A model generated the notes under the pieces. It saw nothing but the letters and a program-made list of their open reading frames with translations, had not been told where the DNA came from and did no database searches. Below, in pieces: positions 43,570 to 52,461 of a stretch of 64,000 nucleotides of DNA. The translations under genes were made by a program, and so were the position numbers. Within the stretch, counting starts at the first letter, position 1. Each line of letters opens with the position of its first letter. The stretch comes from Streptomyces fulvoviolaceus (GTDB lineage Bacteria > Actinomycetota > Actinomycetes > Streptomycetales > Streptomycetaceae): positions 86,283-150,282 of the forward strand of contig NZ_JOEY01000025.1 of NCBI RefSeq assembly GCF_000718165.1, in the 5' to 3' direction.

Positions 43570-44508
43570 TCAGACGACGCGGTCGCCGGGGGTGACGATC
43601 GCGTCGAGTGCGGCCAGGTCGGCCGGGTCGGGGATCCAGTCGGCCGCCGCCGCGTTGGCGGTGACCTGGTCGGGGGTCATGGCGCCGCAGATGACGGAAC
43701 CGACGGCCGGCAGGGCGGCGAGTCCGCCCACCGCGACCTGGAGGAGGGTCAGGCCTCGCTCTGCGCCGAACGCGGTGAGTGCCTCGACCCGGTCGAGGGC
43801 CTCGTCCGTCAGCCAGCCCTGCCGCCAGGACAGGCGGCTGCCGGCCGGCGGCTGTTCACCACGCCGGTACTTGCCGCTGAGCAGGCCGTTGGCCAGGGGG
43901 TAATAAGGGAGCAGGCCGAGCCCGTGGCGCAGACAGGCGGGGATCAGGTCGACCTCCGCGCCGCGGTCGAGCAGGTGGTAGCGGGCCTGGGTGGACACGA
44001 ACGCCTCGGAGAGCTGCTCGGCCGGGATGTTGGAGCAGCCGACGTACCCGATCTTGCCCTCGTCGACGAGTTCGCGCAGGGCGGCGACCGTCTCCTCCAG
44101 CGGGGTGAGGCCGTCCGGCTCGTGGTACTGGTACAGGTCGATCCGGTCGGTGCCCAGGCGGCGCAGCGACTCCTCGACGGCGTGGCGGATGTAGGGGCGG
44201 GCGCCCCGCGGGCCGTGGCGGTCGGCGTCCGGTCCCATCTCCATGCCGAACTTGGTGGCGAGTACGACCCCGTCCCGCCGGCCTTTGAGTGCCGCGCCCA
44301 GCAGCCGCTCGCCGTCCCCACGCGAGCCGTCGCCCGAGCCGAATCCGCCGTACATGTCGGCGGTGTCGAACAGGGTGATCCCGGCGTCGAGGGCCGCGTG
44401 CACAACTGCCTTGGTGCCCTCCTCGTCGAGGCGGGAGCCGAAGTTGTTGCCGCCGAGGCCGACCACCGAGACGGCCGGCCCCCGCTCGCCGAGCGTGCGG
44501 TACCTCAT
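43570..44508 (-). CDS. aldo/keto reductase
   Basis: A 312-residue NADPH-dependent aldo/keto reductase with an (alpha/beta)8 barrel. The opening MRYRTLGERGPAVSVVGLGGNNFG, the catalytic Asp and Tyr in FDTADMYGGFGSGDG, the Lys in LATKFG and the QYHEPDG strand are visible. The C-terminal NADPH-binding region is AVGSVICGAMTPDQVTAN. It reduces or oxidises an aldehyde or ketone. Its ATG overlaps the stop of the aldehyde dehydrogenase gene, so the two probably handle the same intermediate. Confidence 0.92.
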   Translation of the reverse strand: MRYRTLGERGPAVSVVGLGGNNFGSRLDEEGTKAVVHAALDAGITLFDTADMYGGFGSGDGSRGDGERLLGAALKGRRDGVVLATKFGMEMGPDADRHGPRGARPYIRHAVEESLRRLGTDRIDLYQYHEPDGLTPLEETVAALRELVDEGKIGYVGCSNIPAEQLSEAFVSTQARYHLLDRGAEVDLIPACLRHGLGLLPYYPLANGLLSGKYRRGEQPPAGSRLSWRQGWLTDEALDRVEALTAFGAERGLTLLQVAVGGLAALPAVGSVICGAMTPDQVTANAAAADWIPDPADLAALDAIVTPGDRVV

Positions 44509-45953
44509 GAACCGAACCCGATGCAGACGTTCTTGGTCTGCGTGTAACTCGCCAGCGCCTCAAGGCCCTTCTCCCGGCCCCAGCCGCTGTGCTTGTAGCC
44601 GCCGAAGGGGAGTTCCACGCCCGTGCCGACGCCGGTGGCGTTGACGTAGACCTGGCCGGCCCGGATGCCCTCCGCCATGCGCAGTGCCTGGTTGATGTCG
44701 CGGGTCCAGACGTAGGAGGACAGGCCGTACGGGGTGTCGTTGGCGATCTCCAGCGCCTCCTCGGCGTCGTCGAAGTCGATGACCGTGACGACGGGGCCGA
44801 AGATTTCCTCACGGGCGCAACGGGCCTGGTTCGTCAGGCCGGTGAGGACGGTCGGCTCGATGTAGTAGCCGTCGGCGAGCGCGGGGTCGACGGGGGCGCG
44901 ACCGCCGGTGCGCACGTCGGCGCCCTCCTGCCGGGCCAGGTCCAAGTAGCCCTGCACGCGGTCGCGTTGGCGGGCGGCGACCAGCGGTCCGACGTCGGAG
45001 TCGGCCAGCCCGGGGCCCAGTCGCAGCGAGGCGGCATGGGCGACCAGCTTGTCGAGGAATTCCTCGGCGCCGCGTTGGAGCAGGATCCGGGTGCCGGCCG
45101 AGCAGGTCTGTCCGGCGTTGCCGAAGGCGGAGCCCGCCACGGCGCCCAGTGCCAGGTCGAAGTCGGCGTCGGCGAAGACGACGACGGGTGACTTGCCGCC
45201 CAGCTCCACGACCGCGGGCACCACATTGGCCGCCGCCGCCTGGGCGACCTTGATGCCGGTCGGCACCGAACCGGTGAAGGTGACCTGGTCGATGCCCGGG
45301 TGTCCGGCGAGGGCGGCGCCCGTTTCGCCGTCGCCGGGCAGGACGTTCAACACCCCTGGCGGGAGGCCGCATTCGAGGGCGATACGGCCGATCTCCAGCG
45401 GGGTCAGGGGTGCTTCGGGGGAGGGTTTGAGTACGACAGTGCAGCCCGCTGCCAGTGCCGGCGCCGAGCCCCTCGCGGTGTTCTGGAGCGGGTAGTTGAA
45501 CGGGATGATCTGGCCGGAGACCCCGATCGGCTCGCGGACGGTGTAGTCGAGGAGACCGGCGCCGAGCGGGATGGTGGAGCCGCCGAGCTTGTCGGCCACG
45601 CCCGCGTAGAACTCGAAGTAGCGGGCGGCGGCCTCGACATCGGCCTTGGCCTGGCTGAGCGGCTTGCCGACGTCCCGGCTCTCCAGTCGGGCCAGCCGAT
45701 CGCCGTCGGCGCGGATCGCCGCGGCGATGCGGTTCAGCAGCCGCCCCCGGTCGGCGGCGCGCATCCGCGCCCACTCGGGTGCGGTGAAGGCCGCCCGGGC
45801 CGCCGCCACCGCCTGGTCCACGTCCGCCGCACCGGCCAGCGCCACTTCGGCGAGGGCCGTGCCGTCCGACGGGTCGAGGACGGTGAAGGTGCGGCCGTCG
45901 GCGGCCGGGACCTGCTTTCCGTCAACGAGAAGGAGCCGGGTGTCGTCGCTCAC
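44505..45953 (-). CDS. NAD(P)-dependent aldehyde dehydrogenase
   Basis: A 482-residue aldehyde dehydrogenase, betaine aldehyde/aminobutyraldehyde-like. The catalytic Glu is in ELGGKSPVV and the catalytic Cys in FGNAGQTCSAGTR. The NAD site includes PFNYPLQN and FTGSVPTG. It oxidises an aldehyde to an acid, most likely the product of one of the two amine oxidases or of the aminotransferase in this operon. The GTG at 45953 overlaps the deacylase stop, and its stop overlaps the AKR start. Confidence 0.93.
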   Translation of the reverse strand: MSDDTRLLLVDGKQVPAADGRTFTVLDPSDGTALAEVALAGAADVDQAVAAARAAFTAPEWARMRAADRGRLLNRIAAAIRADGDRLARLESRDVGKPLSQAKADVEAAARYFEFYAGVADKLGGSTIPLGAGLLDYTVREPIGVSGQIIPFNYPLQNTARGSAPALAAGCTVVLKPSPEAPLTPLEIGRIALECGLPPGVLNVLPGDGETGAALAGHPGIDQVTFTGSVPTGIKVAQAAAANVVPAVVELGGKSPVVVFADADFDLALGAVAGSAFGNAGQTCSAGTRILLQRGAEEFLDKLVAHAASLRLGPGLADSDVGPLVAARQRDRVQGYLDLARQEGADVRTGGRAPVDPALADGYYIEPTVLTGLTNQARCAREEIFGPVVTVIDFDDAEEALEIANDTPYGLSSYVWTRDINQALRMAEGIRAGQVYVNATGVGTGVELPFGGYKHSGWGREKGLEALASYTQTKNVCIGFGS

Positions 45954-46903
45954 GGGCGGATCTCCCCCTGCACCTCGCCGAAGATGACGACCTCGTCGCC
46001 GGGGCGGACGGTGCGGATCCGGCGGACCCAGAGGACGATGCCGTCCTGGGGGGCGCGGACCTCCTCCAGCGTGTTGCCGTAGTGGTCGACGATGTGGGCG
46101 ATCAGATCGCCTTCCTTGCAGGTCTCCCCCGGCGCGGCGTGCCCGAGGAAGAAGCCGCCGGCGGCGGAGCGGGCGAAGGTTCCGGAGACCGTCGTGTAGC
46201 TGTCGCGCAGCTTCGCCTCGCCGTCGGTCATGCCGAGTTGGCGCATGATGTTGCGGACGGAGTCGATGTGCAGTTCGACGGTGGCCTCGCGGTAGGTGCC
46301 GCCGCCGGCCTCGATGGTGATGGCGGGCTTGCCCGCCGCGAGGGTGGGGTGGCGGACCGTGCCGCCCCACTTGCCGCCCTTCCAGACCAGCTCGTGACCG
46401 GCGGCGAGGGCGAGGTCCGTGGCCAGTTCCTCGTAGCCGCCCTGGAGGATGGCGAGCGGAGCGATCTCCCCGAAGGTGCCGCCGGTGTGCAGGTCCACCA
46501 GGGCGTCGATGGCCGGGACGACCTGCTCGACGAAGGTGGCGGCCAGGCGCAGGGAGTACGAGCCGTCCGCGTCGCCCGGGAAGATGCGGTTGAGGTTGAG
46601 ATGGTCCAGGCCGCTCGTGCGAGCGGCCGCCTCGAAGGCCGGGGTGTTCATGCAGGGGATGCCGACCAGGGTGCCGCGCAGGCCGGCCGGATCGGTCTCG
46701 GCGAGGACCCGGCGGATGGCTTCCTGGCCGTCGTACTCGTCGCCGTGCACACCCGCGTCGACGCAGAGCACCGGGCCGTCCTCGGTACCGTTGACGACGA
46801 TCACGGGTAGCCCGAGGTCCACGCCGTAGGTGCTGGTGCCGACCGGGATGAGGCCCTGGGCGCGCTCGCCGGGGGCGACGGTCAGCGGACCGATGGAGTA
46901 CAT
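45950..46903 (-). CDS. AspA/AstE-family zinc deacylase, copy 2
   Basis: A 317-residue member of the succinylglutamate desuccinylase/aspartoacylase family, zinc carboxypeptidase fold. The zinc ligands are in DAGVHGDEYDG (H-x-x-E) and VDLHTGG. The C-terminal beta domain (from about residue 225) ends with VVIFGEVQGEIRP. These enzymes remove an acyl group from an N-acyl amino acid or amine; DoeB (acetyl-diaminobutyrate deacetylase) and AstE are relatives. The ATG at 46903 has AAAGGAA upstream. A second, diverged copy is encoded 5.6 kb upstream in the same operon. Both being active-site-intact suggests two different acyl substrates. Confidence 0.88.
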   Translation of the reverse strand: MYSIGPLTVAPGERAQGLIPVGTSTYGVDLGLPVIVVNGTEDGPVLCVDAGVHGDEYDGQEAIRRVLAETDPAGLRGTLVGIPCMNTPAFEAAARTSGLDHLNLNRIFPGDADGSYSLRLAATFVEQVVPAIDALVDLHTGGTFGEIAPLAILQGGYEELATDLALAAGHELVWKGGKWGGTVRHPTLAAGKPAITIEAGGGTYREATVELHIDSVRNIMRQLGMTDGEAKLRDSYTTVSGTFARSAAGGFFLGHAAPGETCKEGDLIAHIVDHYGNTLEEVRAPQDGIVLWVRRIRTVRPGDEVVIFGEVQGEIRP

Positions 46904-46929
46904 GTCGTTCCTTTCGAAAGCGGGGTGTG

Positions 46930-48330
46930 TCACAGGCGGGCGGAGGCCTCGTCGAGCGTCTCCGCGAGGATGTCGGCGATACGGTCGAGGAGGTCGCGGT
47001 CGCTGATCAGCGGGGGCGCGATCTGGACCAGGGGGGCCGCGCGGTTGTAGACGCGGGCCAGGAGGCCGGCCTCGCGCAGCCGGCGTGGGATGAGACCGGC
47101 GACCAGGTCGGCGCGGGCGGTGTCGCTGAAGCCGCCGCCCTCCAGGTCCCCGACGAGCTCGCAGGCGTAGAAGAAGCCCGCGCCCCGGACGTCGCCGACG
47201 ATGGGCAGGTCCGCGAGGGAGGTCATGCGGGCCGCGAGGTGGTCCTGTTGGCCGCGGACGTTCTCCAGGATCCGGTCCCGCTCCATGATCTCCAGGCTGC
47301 GCAGGGCGATCGCGGCGCTCAGCGGGTGGCCGGCGAAGGTGTAGCCGTGGTTGAGGACCGCGCCGGGCTGGTTGATGACCTCGGTGACGCGGCTGCTGAC
47401 GAGGGTGGCGCCCATGGGGGCGTACCCGGCGGTGATTCCCTTGGCGACGGTGACGATGTCCGGGCGGGCGCCGTACCGGTCGCCGCCGAACCACTCCCCC
47501 AGCCGTCCGAAGGCGGTGATCACCTCGTCGGCGACGAGCAGGAACCCGTACCGGTCGGCCAGCGTCCTGAGGCCCGGCCAGTACCCCTCGGGCGGTGTGA
47601 TGCAGCCGCCCCGGTTCTGTACCGGCTCGGCGATCAGCATCGCGATCGTCTCCGGGCCCTCGGCCAGGATCGCGGCCTCCAGTTCGGCGAGCAGCATGGC
47701 GGTGTACGCGTCGTCGTCGAGGAACTCGGGTGCTTCGGGTACGAGGCCGAAGCGGTTGGTGTTGGACACGAACCGCGTCTCGATCGCCCCCGGTCCGTAG
47801 GGCTCGCGCAGTCCGGGGTCGTCGGTGAGGGACAGGGCGCCGATGGTCAGTCCGTGGTAGGCGCCGCGGCGGGAGATCGCCTTGGTGCGGCCCAACTCGC
47901 CGCGCAGGGCGTGGTACTTGCGGGCGATCTTCCAGGCGGTCTCCACGGCTTCGGCGCCGCCGCCGGAGAAGAAGGTGTGCTCGATGTCGACGGGGGCGAT
48001 CCGGGCCAGTCGTTCGGAGAGTTCGATGGCCGTGGGGTGGGCGGAGGCGGACCACAGCGGGCTGAAGCACAGTTCGCGCAGCTGCTTGTCGGCCGCCTCG
48101 GCGAACTCGGGGGCGTAGGAGTAGCCGAGCTGGCAGCAGTACAGACCGGAGAGGCCGTCGATGTAGCGCCGGCCGGTCCCATCCCAGATGTACGGGCCCT
48201 CACCGCGCTGTACGACGAAGAGGTTCTCGCCGTCCTGGCCCAGCGAGCCGTTGGGGGTCATGTTGAGCAGGAGGTGGCGGGCCGCGGTGGCGGACAGCTC
48301 CCCGGTGGGGGTGCGGGTGCTGGTGGTCAT
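46930..48330 (-). CDS. class III PLP aminotransferase
   Basis: A 466-residue class III aminotransferase (omega-amino acid/diamine type). The PLP Lys is in IVTVAKGITAGYAPMGA. Other family marks are FFSGGGAEAVETAWKIARKYH, the AYHGLTIGALSLT strand and LLVADEVITAFGRLGEWF. It moves a terminal amino group to an oxo acid and gives a semialdehyde. The GabT-type protein at 60 kb is only distantly similar. It overlaps the permease start downstream? its own ATG overlaps the stop of the permease gene at 48327 by 4 bases, so it follows the transporter directly in the operon. Confidence 0.93.
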   Translation of the reverse strand: MTTSTRTPTGELSATAARHLLLNMTPNGSLGQDGENLFVVQRGEGPYIWDGTGRRYIDGLSGLYCCQLGYSYAPEFAEAADKQLRELCFSPLWSASAHPTAIELSERLARIAPVDIEHTFFSGGGAEAVETAWKIARKYHALRGELGRTKAISRRGAYHGLTIGALSLTDDPGLREPYGPGAIETRFVSNTNRFGLVPEAPEFLDDDAYTAMLLAELEAAILAEGPETIAMLIAEPVQNRGGCITPPEGYWPGLRTLADRYGFLLVADEVITAFGRLGEWFGGDRYGARPDIVTVAKGITAGYAPMGATLVSSRVTEVINQPGAVLNHGYTFAGHPLSAAIALRSLEIMERDRILENVRGQQDHLAARMTSLADLPIVGDVRGAGFFYACELVGDLEGGGFSDTARADLVAGLIPRRLREAGLLARVYNRAAPLVQIAPPLISDRDLLDRIADILAETLDEASARL

Positions 48331-49196
48331 TTTGCGGTCTCACTTCCGGCGGGGAGGCCCACCGCGGTCTCGGTCGGCAGCAGGCCGTCCTGAGCGCCGG
48401 AGCCGCTGAGTCGACGTACCGCGGCGACCAGGGCGAGTGCCACGACGGCGACGGCGATGAGGATCGCGCTGACGGCGGTCACCGACGGGTCGACGTTGTA
48501 CTGAAGGACGTTGAACACCTCGACGGGCAGGGTCACGGTGTCCACGGAGGACAGGAACTGCGAGATGAAGAACTCGTCGAAACTGGTGATGAAGGCGAAG
48601 ATCCCGGCGGCGACGAGCCCGGGCGCGGCCAGCGGGAAGGTGATGCGCCGGGCGATCGTGAGGCGGCTCGCGCCCATGCTGGCGGCCGCGTCCTCCAGCC
48701 GTTCGTCGATGCCCTTCAGCGTGGCCATGAGGATCATCACGGCGATCGGCGAGGCCAGCACGGTGTGGCCCAGGGCGATGGCGATCGGGCTGCCGAGCAT
48801 CGCGGCCGGCTCGAAGAGCAGGAACAGGCCGAGGGCTACGACGACCTGGGGGATCACCAGCGGGGCGAGGACCAGGCCGTAGACCGCCGAGCGCAGCGGG
48901 AGTTCGCTGCGGACCAGGGCCGTGGCGGCGGTCATGCCGAGAACGAGCGAGAAGACCGTGGTCATGGCCGCCACCAGGGCGCTGAGCGACAGCGCGGCGG
49001 GCCACTTGCTGCCCTCGGCGAACAGCTGCTTGTACCAGCCGAGCGTCCAGGAGTCCGGCGGGAAGGAGCCGAAGGCGTCCTTGCCGAAGGAGGTGACGAC
49101 GATGACGACGATCGGCAGGGCCAGGACCAGCAGGATCAGGATGGCGAGGACGGTCAGGGTGATGCGTCCGGCCAGGGTGGAGCGCAGCTCGATCAT
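48327..49196 (-). CDS. ABC transporter permease, PotC-like
   Basis: A 289-residue permease of the spermidine/putrescine PotC type. Six hydrophobic helices are visible, from LTVLAILILLVLALPIVVIV at the N-terminus. The coupling EAA loop reads DERLEDAAASMGASRLTIARRITFPLAAPGL. The segment FITSFDEFFISQFLS is typical of PotC. The ATG at 49196 overlaps the PotB-like stop by 4 bases. Together with the PotB-like protein it forms the channel of the importer that feeds this operon. Confidence 0.93.
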   Translation of the reverse strand: MIELRSTLAGRITLTVLAILILLVLALPIVVIVVTSFGKDAFGSFPPDSWTLGWYKQLFAEGSKWPAALSLSALVAAMTTVFSLVLGMTAATALVRSELPLRSAVYGLVLAPLVIPQVVVALGLFLLFEPAAMLGSPIAIALGHTVLASPIAVMILMATLKGIDERLEDAAASMGASRLTIARRITFPLAAPGLVAAGIFAFITSFDEFFISQFLSSVDTVTLPVEVFNVLQYNVDPSVTAVSAILIAVAVVALALVAAVRRLSGSGAQDGLLPTETAVGLPAGSETAK

Positions 49197-50125
49197 GACG
49201 CCGCACCTCGCTTCCGGAGGGCCTCGCCCGCCGACCGCCCCAGCCTGAGCAGCACGAGTCCGGCGAAGGTGAGGAGCAGGAGGATGATGCCGAGCGCTGA
49301 GGCGCCGTTCCACTGGTTCTGCTTCATGACCTGCTCGTCGATGAGCGAGGCGACCATGGTCTGTTTCTCGCCGCCCATGAGGGCGGGGGTGAGGTAGTAG
49401 CCGAGGCAGAGGATGAAGGACAGCACACCCGCGTTGACCAGGCCGGGGGCCACCAGCGGGAGGTACACCCGGCGGAAGATGGTCAGCCGTCCGGCGCCCA
49501 TGCCGGCCGCGGCGGCCGGCAGCCGGCGATCGATGCCCTTCATGACCGCGTACAGCAGCAGCACGGTGTACGGCAGCATCACGGCGGTGGTGCCGATGAC
49601 GACGCCGATCTCGTTGTAGAGCAACTGGAAGGGCGCACCCGGGAAGTGGATGTCCGTCAGGACGTTGTTCACCACGCCGTTGTCACCGAGCAGGATGATC
49701 CAGCCGTAGGTGCGCACCAGGGCGCTGATGAAGTGCGGGACGACGACGACCAGCATGGCCAGGCCCGCCCACAGCGGCTTGAGCCGGGAGATCGCGGCAG
49801 CGAGAAGGAAGCCGGTGACCAGGGCGAGCAGGGAGGTCTCGGCGGAGATCCGCAGGGTGGTGAGCAGGATCTCCAGGTTGGCGCCGCGGAAGGCGTCGGC
49901 GTACCAGTGGAGCGTGAAGCCGCCGTCCTCGCCCTCGATGCTCAGCATCAGGGTGCTGAAGATCGGATAGACGAAGAGGATCAACAGGTAGACGACGACG
50001 GGGGCCGCGTTGAACAGGCCGAAGCGGGTGCGGCGGTCGGACCACACCCGGTTCAGCCGCTTCTTGCGGGGCGTCTTGTGGTGCGCGGGTGCGGTGGAGT
50101 CCGATACGGGGGCGAGTACGGCCAC
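49193..50125 (-). CDS. ABC transporter permease, PotB-like
   Basis: A 310-residue permease of the PotB type. A basic, cytoplasmic N-terminal tail (about 35 residues) precedes six hydrophobic helices. The coupling loop is DRRLPAAAAGMGAGRLTIFRRVYLPLVAPGLVNAG. The GTG at 50125 begins five bases after the ATPase stop, and its own stop overlaps the PotC-like start. Length and layout match the family. Confidence 0.93.
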   Translation of the reverse strand: MAVLAPVSDSTAPAHHKTPRKKRLNRVWSDRRTRFGLFNAAPVVVYLLILFVYPIFSTLMLSIEGEDGGFTLHWYADAFRGANLEILLTTLRISAETSLLALVTGFLLAAAISRLKPLWAGLAMLVVVVPHFISALVRTYGWIILLGDNGVVNNVLTDIHFPGAPFQLLYNEIGVVIGTTAVMLPYTVLLLYAVMKGIDRRLPAAAAGMGAGRLTIFRRVYLPLVAPGLVNAGVLSFILCLGYYLTPALMGGEKQTMVASLIDEQVMKQNQWNGASALGIILLLLTFAGLVLLRLGRSAGEALRKRGAAS

Positions 50126-50130
50126 GGCTC

Positions 50131-51264
50131 TCACCCTCCGTGTTCCGGGTCGGCGAAGACGCTGACGTTGCCCGGGTCCGCGGTGAGACCGACGCGCGCG
50201 CCGAGGGCGGGGGCGCGGCCGGCGGGCAGCTCCAGCCGTACGCATCCGGTGTCCGCGCCGCCATCGGAGCGGACGGTGACCCGGACGAGAGTGCCCACGT
50301 AGGTGACCGTTTCCACGGTCCCGGTACAGAACCCGTCGCCGGCGGGGCACAGGACGAGCCGGCCGGGCTGGACCGCGGCGAGGACCTTCGGCGCCGGCGG
50401 GACGGCCTGCGGGCGGGCCTTGAGCAGACCGCCGGTGTCGAGCCGTACGAGGATGTGGTCCGCCGTCTGCTCCGCCACCTGGCCCGGGAGGAAGTTGGCG
50501 GCGCCGAGGAAGTCGGCGACGAACGGGGTGCGGGGGCGCTCGAAGAGCTCCTGCGGGGTGTCGAACTGGTCGATCCGCCCGTCCCGCATGACCGCGATGC
50601 GGTCGGAGAGGACGAGCGCCTCCTCCTGATCGTGCGTCACATAGATGACGGTCAGGCCGAGTTCGCGCTGGATGCGTTTGATCTCGGTCTGGAGCTGGTC
50701 GCGCAGCTTCTTGTCGAGGGCGCCCAGCGGCTCGTCCATGAGGATGACCGGCGGCCGGTAGACAAGGGCGCGGCACAGCGCGACCCGCTGCTGCTGGCCG
50801 CCGGACAGCTCGCGCGGCCGGCGGCGTGCCATGGCCGAGAGGCCGGCCATCTCCAGGGTCTCGCCGACCCTCCGGCGCAGCTCCGCCTTCGGCACACCGC
50901 GCAGTTGCAGCGGGAAGGCGACGTTCTCCCACACCGTCATGTGCGGGAAGAGCAGGTACTGCTGGAAGACGAAGCCCAGGCCGCGCTTCTGCGGGGCGAG
51001 GCGGGTCATGTCGTGGCCGCCGACGACGATGCTGCCGGAGTCGGGCTCGCAGAACCCGGCGATCATCATCAGGGTGGTGGTCTTGCCGGAGCCGGAGGAT
51101 CCCAGGAAGGTGACGAACTCGCCCGCCGCGATCTCCATGGAGACCTCGTCCACGGCCGTGACTCCGCCGTAGGTCTTGCGAAGTCGTGTCACGGACACGG
51201 GTTTTCCGGAGCCGGTCAGGGTCTCGGGCAGGGCGAGCGAAGGCATCACGTCGGCCTCAGGCAT
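50131..51264 (-). CDS. ABC transporter ATP-binding protein, PotA-like
   Basis: A 377-residue importer ATPase of the PotA type. The nucleotide-binding domain has Walker A GSSGSGKTT, the Q-loop FVFQQYLLFPHMTV, signature LSGGQQQRVALCRAL, Walker B VILMDEPLGALD and the switch His in VTHDQEEAL. The C-terminal TOBE domain (from about residue 285) is present. It powers import through the PotB/PotC-like permeases. It overlaps the binding-protein gene by 8 bases. Confidence 0.95.
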   Translation of the reverse strand: MPEADVMPSLALPETLTGSGKPVSVTRLRKTYGGVTAVDEVSMEIAAGEFVTFLGSSGSGKTTTLMMIAGFCEPDSGSIVVGGHDMTRLAPQKRGLGFVFQQYLLFPHMTVWENVAFPLQLRGVPKAELRRRVGETLEMAGLSAMARRRPRELSGGQQQRVALCRALVYRPPVILMDEPLGALDKKLRDQLQTEIKRIQRELGLTVIYVTHDQEEALVLSDRIAVMRDGRIDQFDTPQELFERPRTPFVADFLGAANFLPGQVAEQTADHILVRLDTGGLLKARPQAVPPAPKVLAAVQPGRLVLCPAGDGFCTGTVETVTYVGTLVRVTVRSDGGADTGCVRLELPAGRAPALGARVGLTADPGNVSVFADPEHGG

Positions 51265-52360
51265 GCGTCCACTCCTGCCAGCGCTTGGACACCGCGTCCT
51301 GGTTCTTGATCCACCACTCGACGTCCAGGTCGAAGCCGGACTCCAGGTGCGCGGGCGAACTGCCCAGGTTCGCGGCGGTGGTGGCGGAGAGCTTCTTGTA
51401 GGCGCCAGGCACCGACGGGGCCATCGGGTAGATCTCGGCGTAGGCGGCCTGCACCTCGGGGCGCAGGGCGAAGTCGATCAGCTTGTAGGCGGCGTCGAGG
51501 TTGGCGGCGCCCTTGGGGATGCCGAGGGCGTTGCTCTGCCGGCGGGCACCGTTCCACTGGTAGGCCAGCGGCGAGCCGCCCTTGATCAGGGCGTCGAGGC
51601 GGCCGTGCCAGACGCTGGAGGCGACGACCTCCTTGCGTGCGAGGAGTACGCCGGGCAGGGCACCGGTGTCCCAGAACTTCCGGACGGAACCCTTGATCTC
51701 GCTGAGGACCTTGAAGGCGCGGTCCACGTCGAGCGGATACAGCTTGTCCAGTGCCACGCCGTCGGCCAGCAGGGCGAACTCCAGCTCGGGCAGGTCCGCG
51801 TCGAGGGCCTGCAGGGCGCGGCTGCCCGGGAACGCCTTGGTGTCCCAGAAGTCGGCCCACGAGGCCGGCTTCTTCCCGTCGAAGGCGTCGGTGCGGTACG
51901 CCATCACGCTGGCCCAGTAGTTCTTGCCGACGGCGTTGGAGGTCACCAGGGCCTTGGCGATGCCGGAGTTCTTGAAGTACTTCAGCCGGTCGTAGTCGAG
52001 GTCCTGGGTGGCGCCCTCCTGCTTGAAGAGCACGAAGTCGGCCATCGAGTCGTCGATCACGTCGAACTGCGGGCGGCCCTGCTTGATCTGGGCGAGCATC
52101 TGGGCGTACTCGATGTTCACCACCTTGACCTGGATGCCGGTCTCCTTGGTGAACGGGTCGTAGATCGCCTGCTGGTTGGCGTCGCCGTAGCTGCCGCCGC
52201 TGTTGCGGACGACGAGGGTCTTGGAGTCGCTGCCGTCGCCTCCGCCGACTGACCGGCTGGTGCCGGTGCCGCAGGCGGTGAGCGAGGTGGCGGCGATGCC
52301 GGCGGCGACTCCGCCGACTCCGCGCAGGAACACTCTGCGGTCTATCCGGACATCTGACAC
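51257..52360 (-). CDS. ABC transporter substrate-binding protein, PotD-like Tat lipoprotein
   Basis: A 367-residue binding protein of the PotD/PotF group. The signal peptide combines a twin-arginine motif (RRVFLRG, residues 8-14) with a lipobox LTAC near residue 30, so it is folded before export and then lipid-anchored. The mature part begins LVVRNSGGSYGDANQQAIYDPFTKETGI and contains FDVIDDSMADFVLF. These resemble polyamine-type binding proteins, but the ligand-binding acidic residues were not assigned. It follows the deacylase copy 1 after a 101-base gap that holds three C-rich repeats. Confidence 0.92.
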   Translation of the reverse strand: MSDVRIDRRVFLRGVGGVAAGIAATSLTACGTGTSRSVGGGDGSDSKTLVVRNSGGSYGDANQQAIYDPFTKETGIQVKVVNIEYAQMLAQIKQGRPQFDVIDDSMADFVLFKQEGATQDLDYDRLKYFKNSGIAKALVTSNAVGKNYWASVMAYRTDAFDGKKPASWADFWDTKAFPGSRALQALDADLPELEFALLADGVALDKLYPLDVDRAFKVLSEIKGSVRKFWDTGALPGVLLARKEVVASSVWHGRLDALIKGGSPLAYQWNGARRQSNALGIPKGAANLDAAYKLIDFALRPEVQAAYAEIYPMAPSVPGAYKKLSATTAANLGSSPAHLESGFDLDVEWWIKNQDAVSKRWQEWTHA

Positions 52361-52395
52361 CGGGGGCCTCCTGGGGGTGCGCTGCGTGATGAGGG

Positions 52396-52454
52396 GTGCG
52401 TGCTTTGCAGGGCGGTGCGGGTGCTTTGCAGGGAGTGCGGGTGTTTTCAGGGGG
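52396..52454. repeat. three imperfect ~20-base C-rich tandem repeats before the binding-protein gene
   Basis: On the plus strand the units are GTGCG(GG)TGCTTTGCAGGG-like, at 52396-52414, 52415-52435 and 52436-52454. In the mRNA sense each reads CCCTGCAAAGCACCCGCAC or a variant, rich in C and A and poor in secondary structure. The CCCTG..AA..CCCGC core is shared with the 43.5 kb repeat. Confidence 0.75.
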
Positions 52455-52461
52455 GGTGGGG

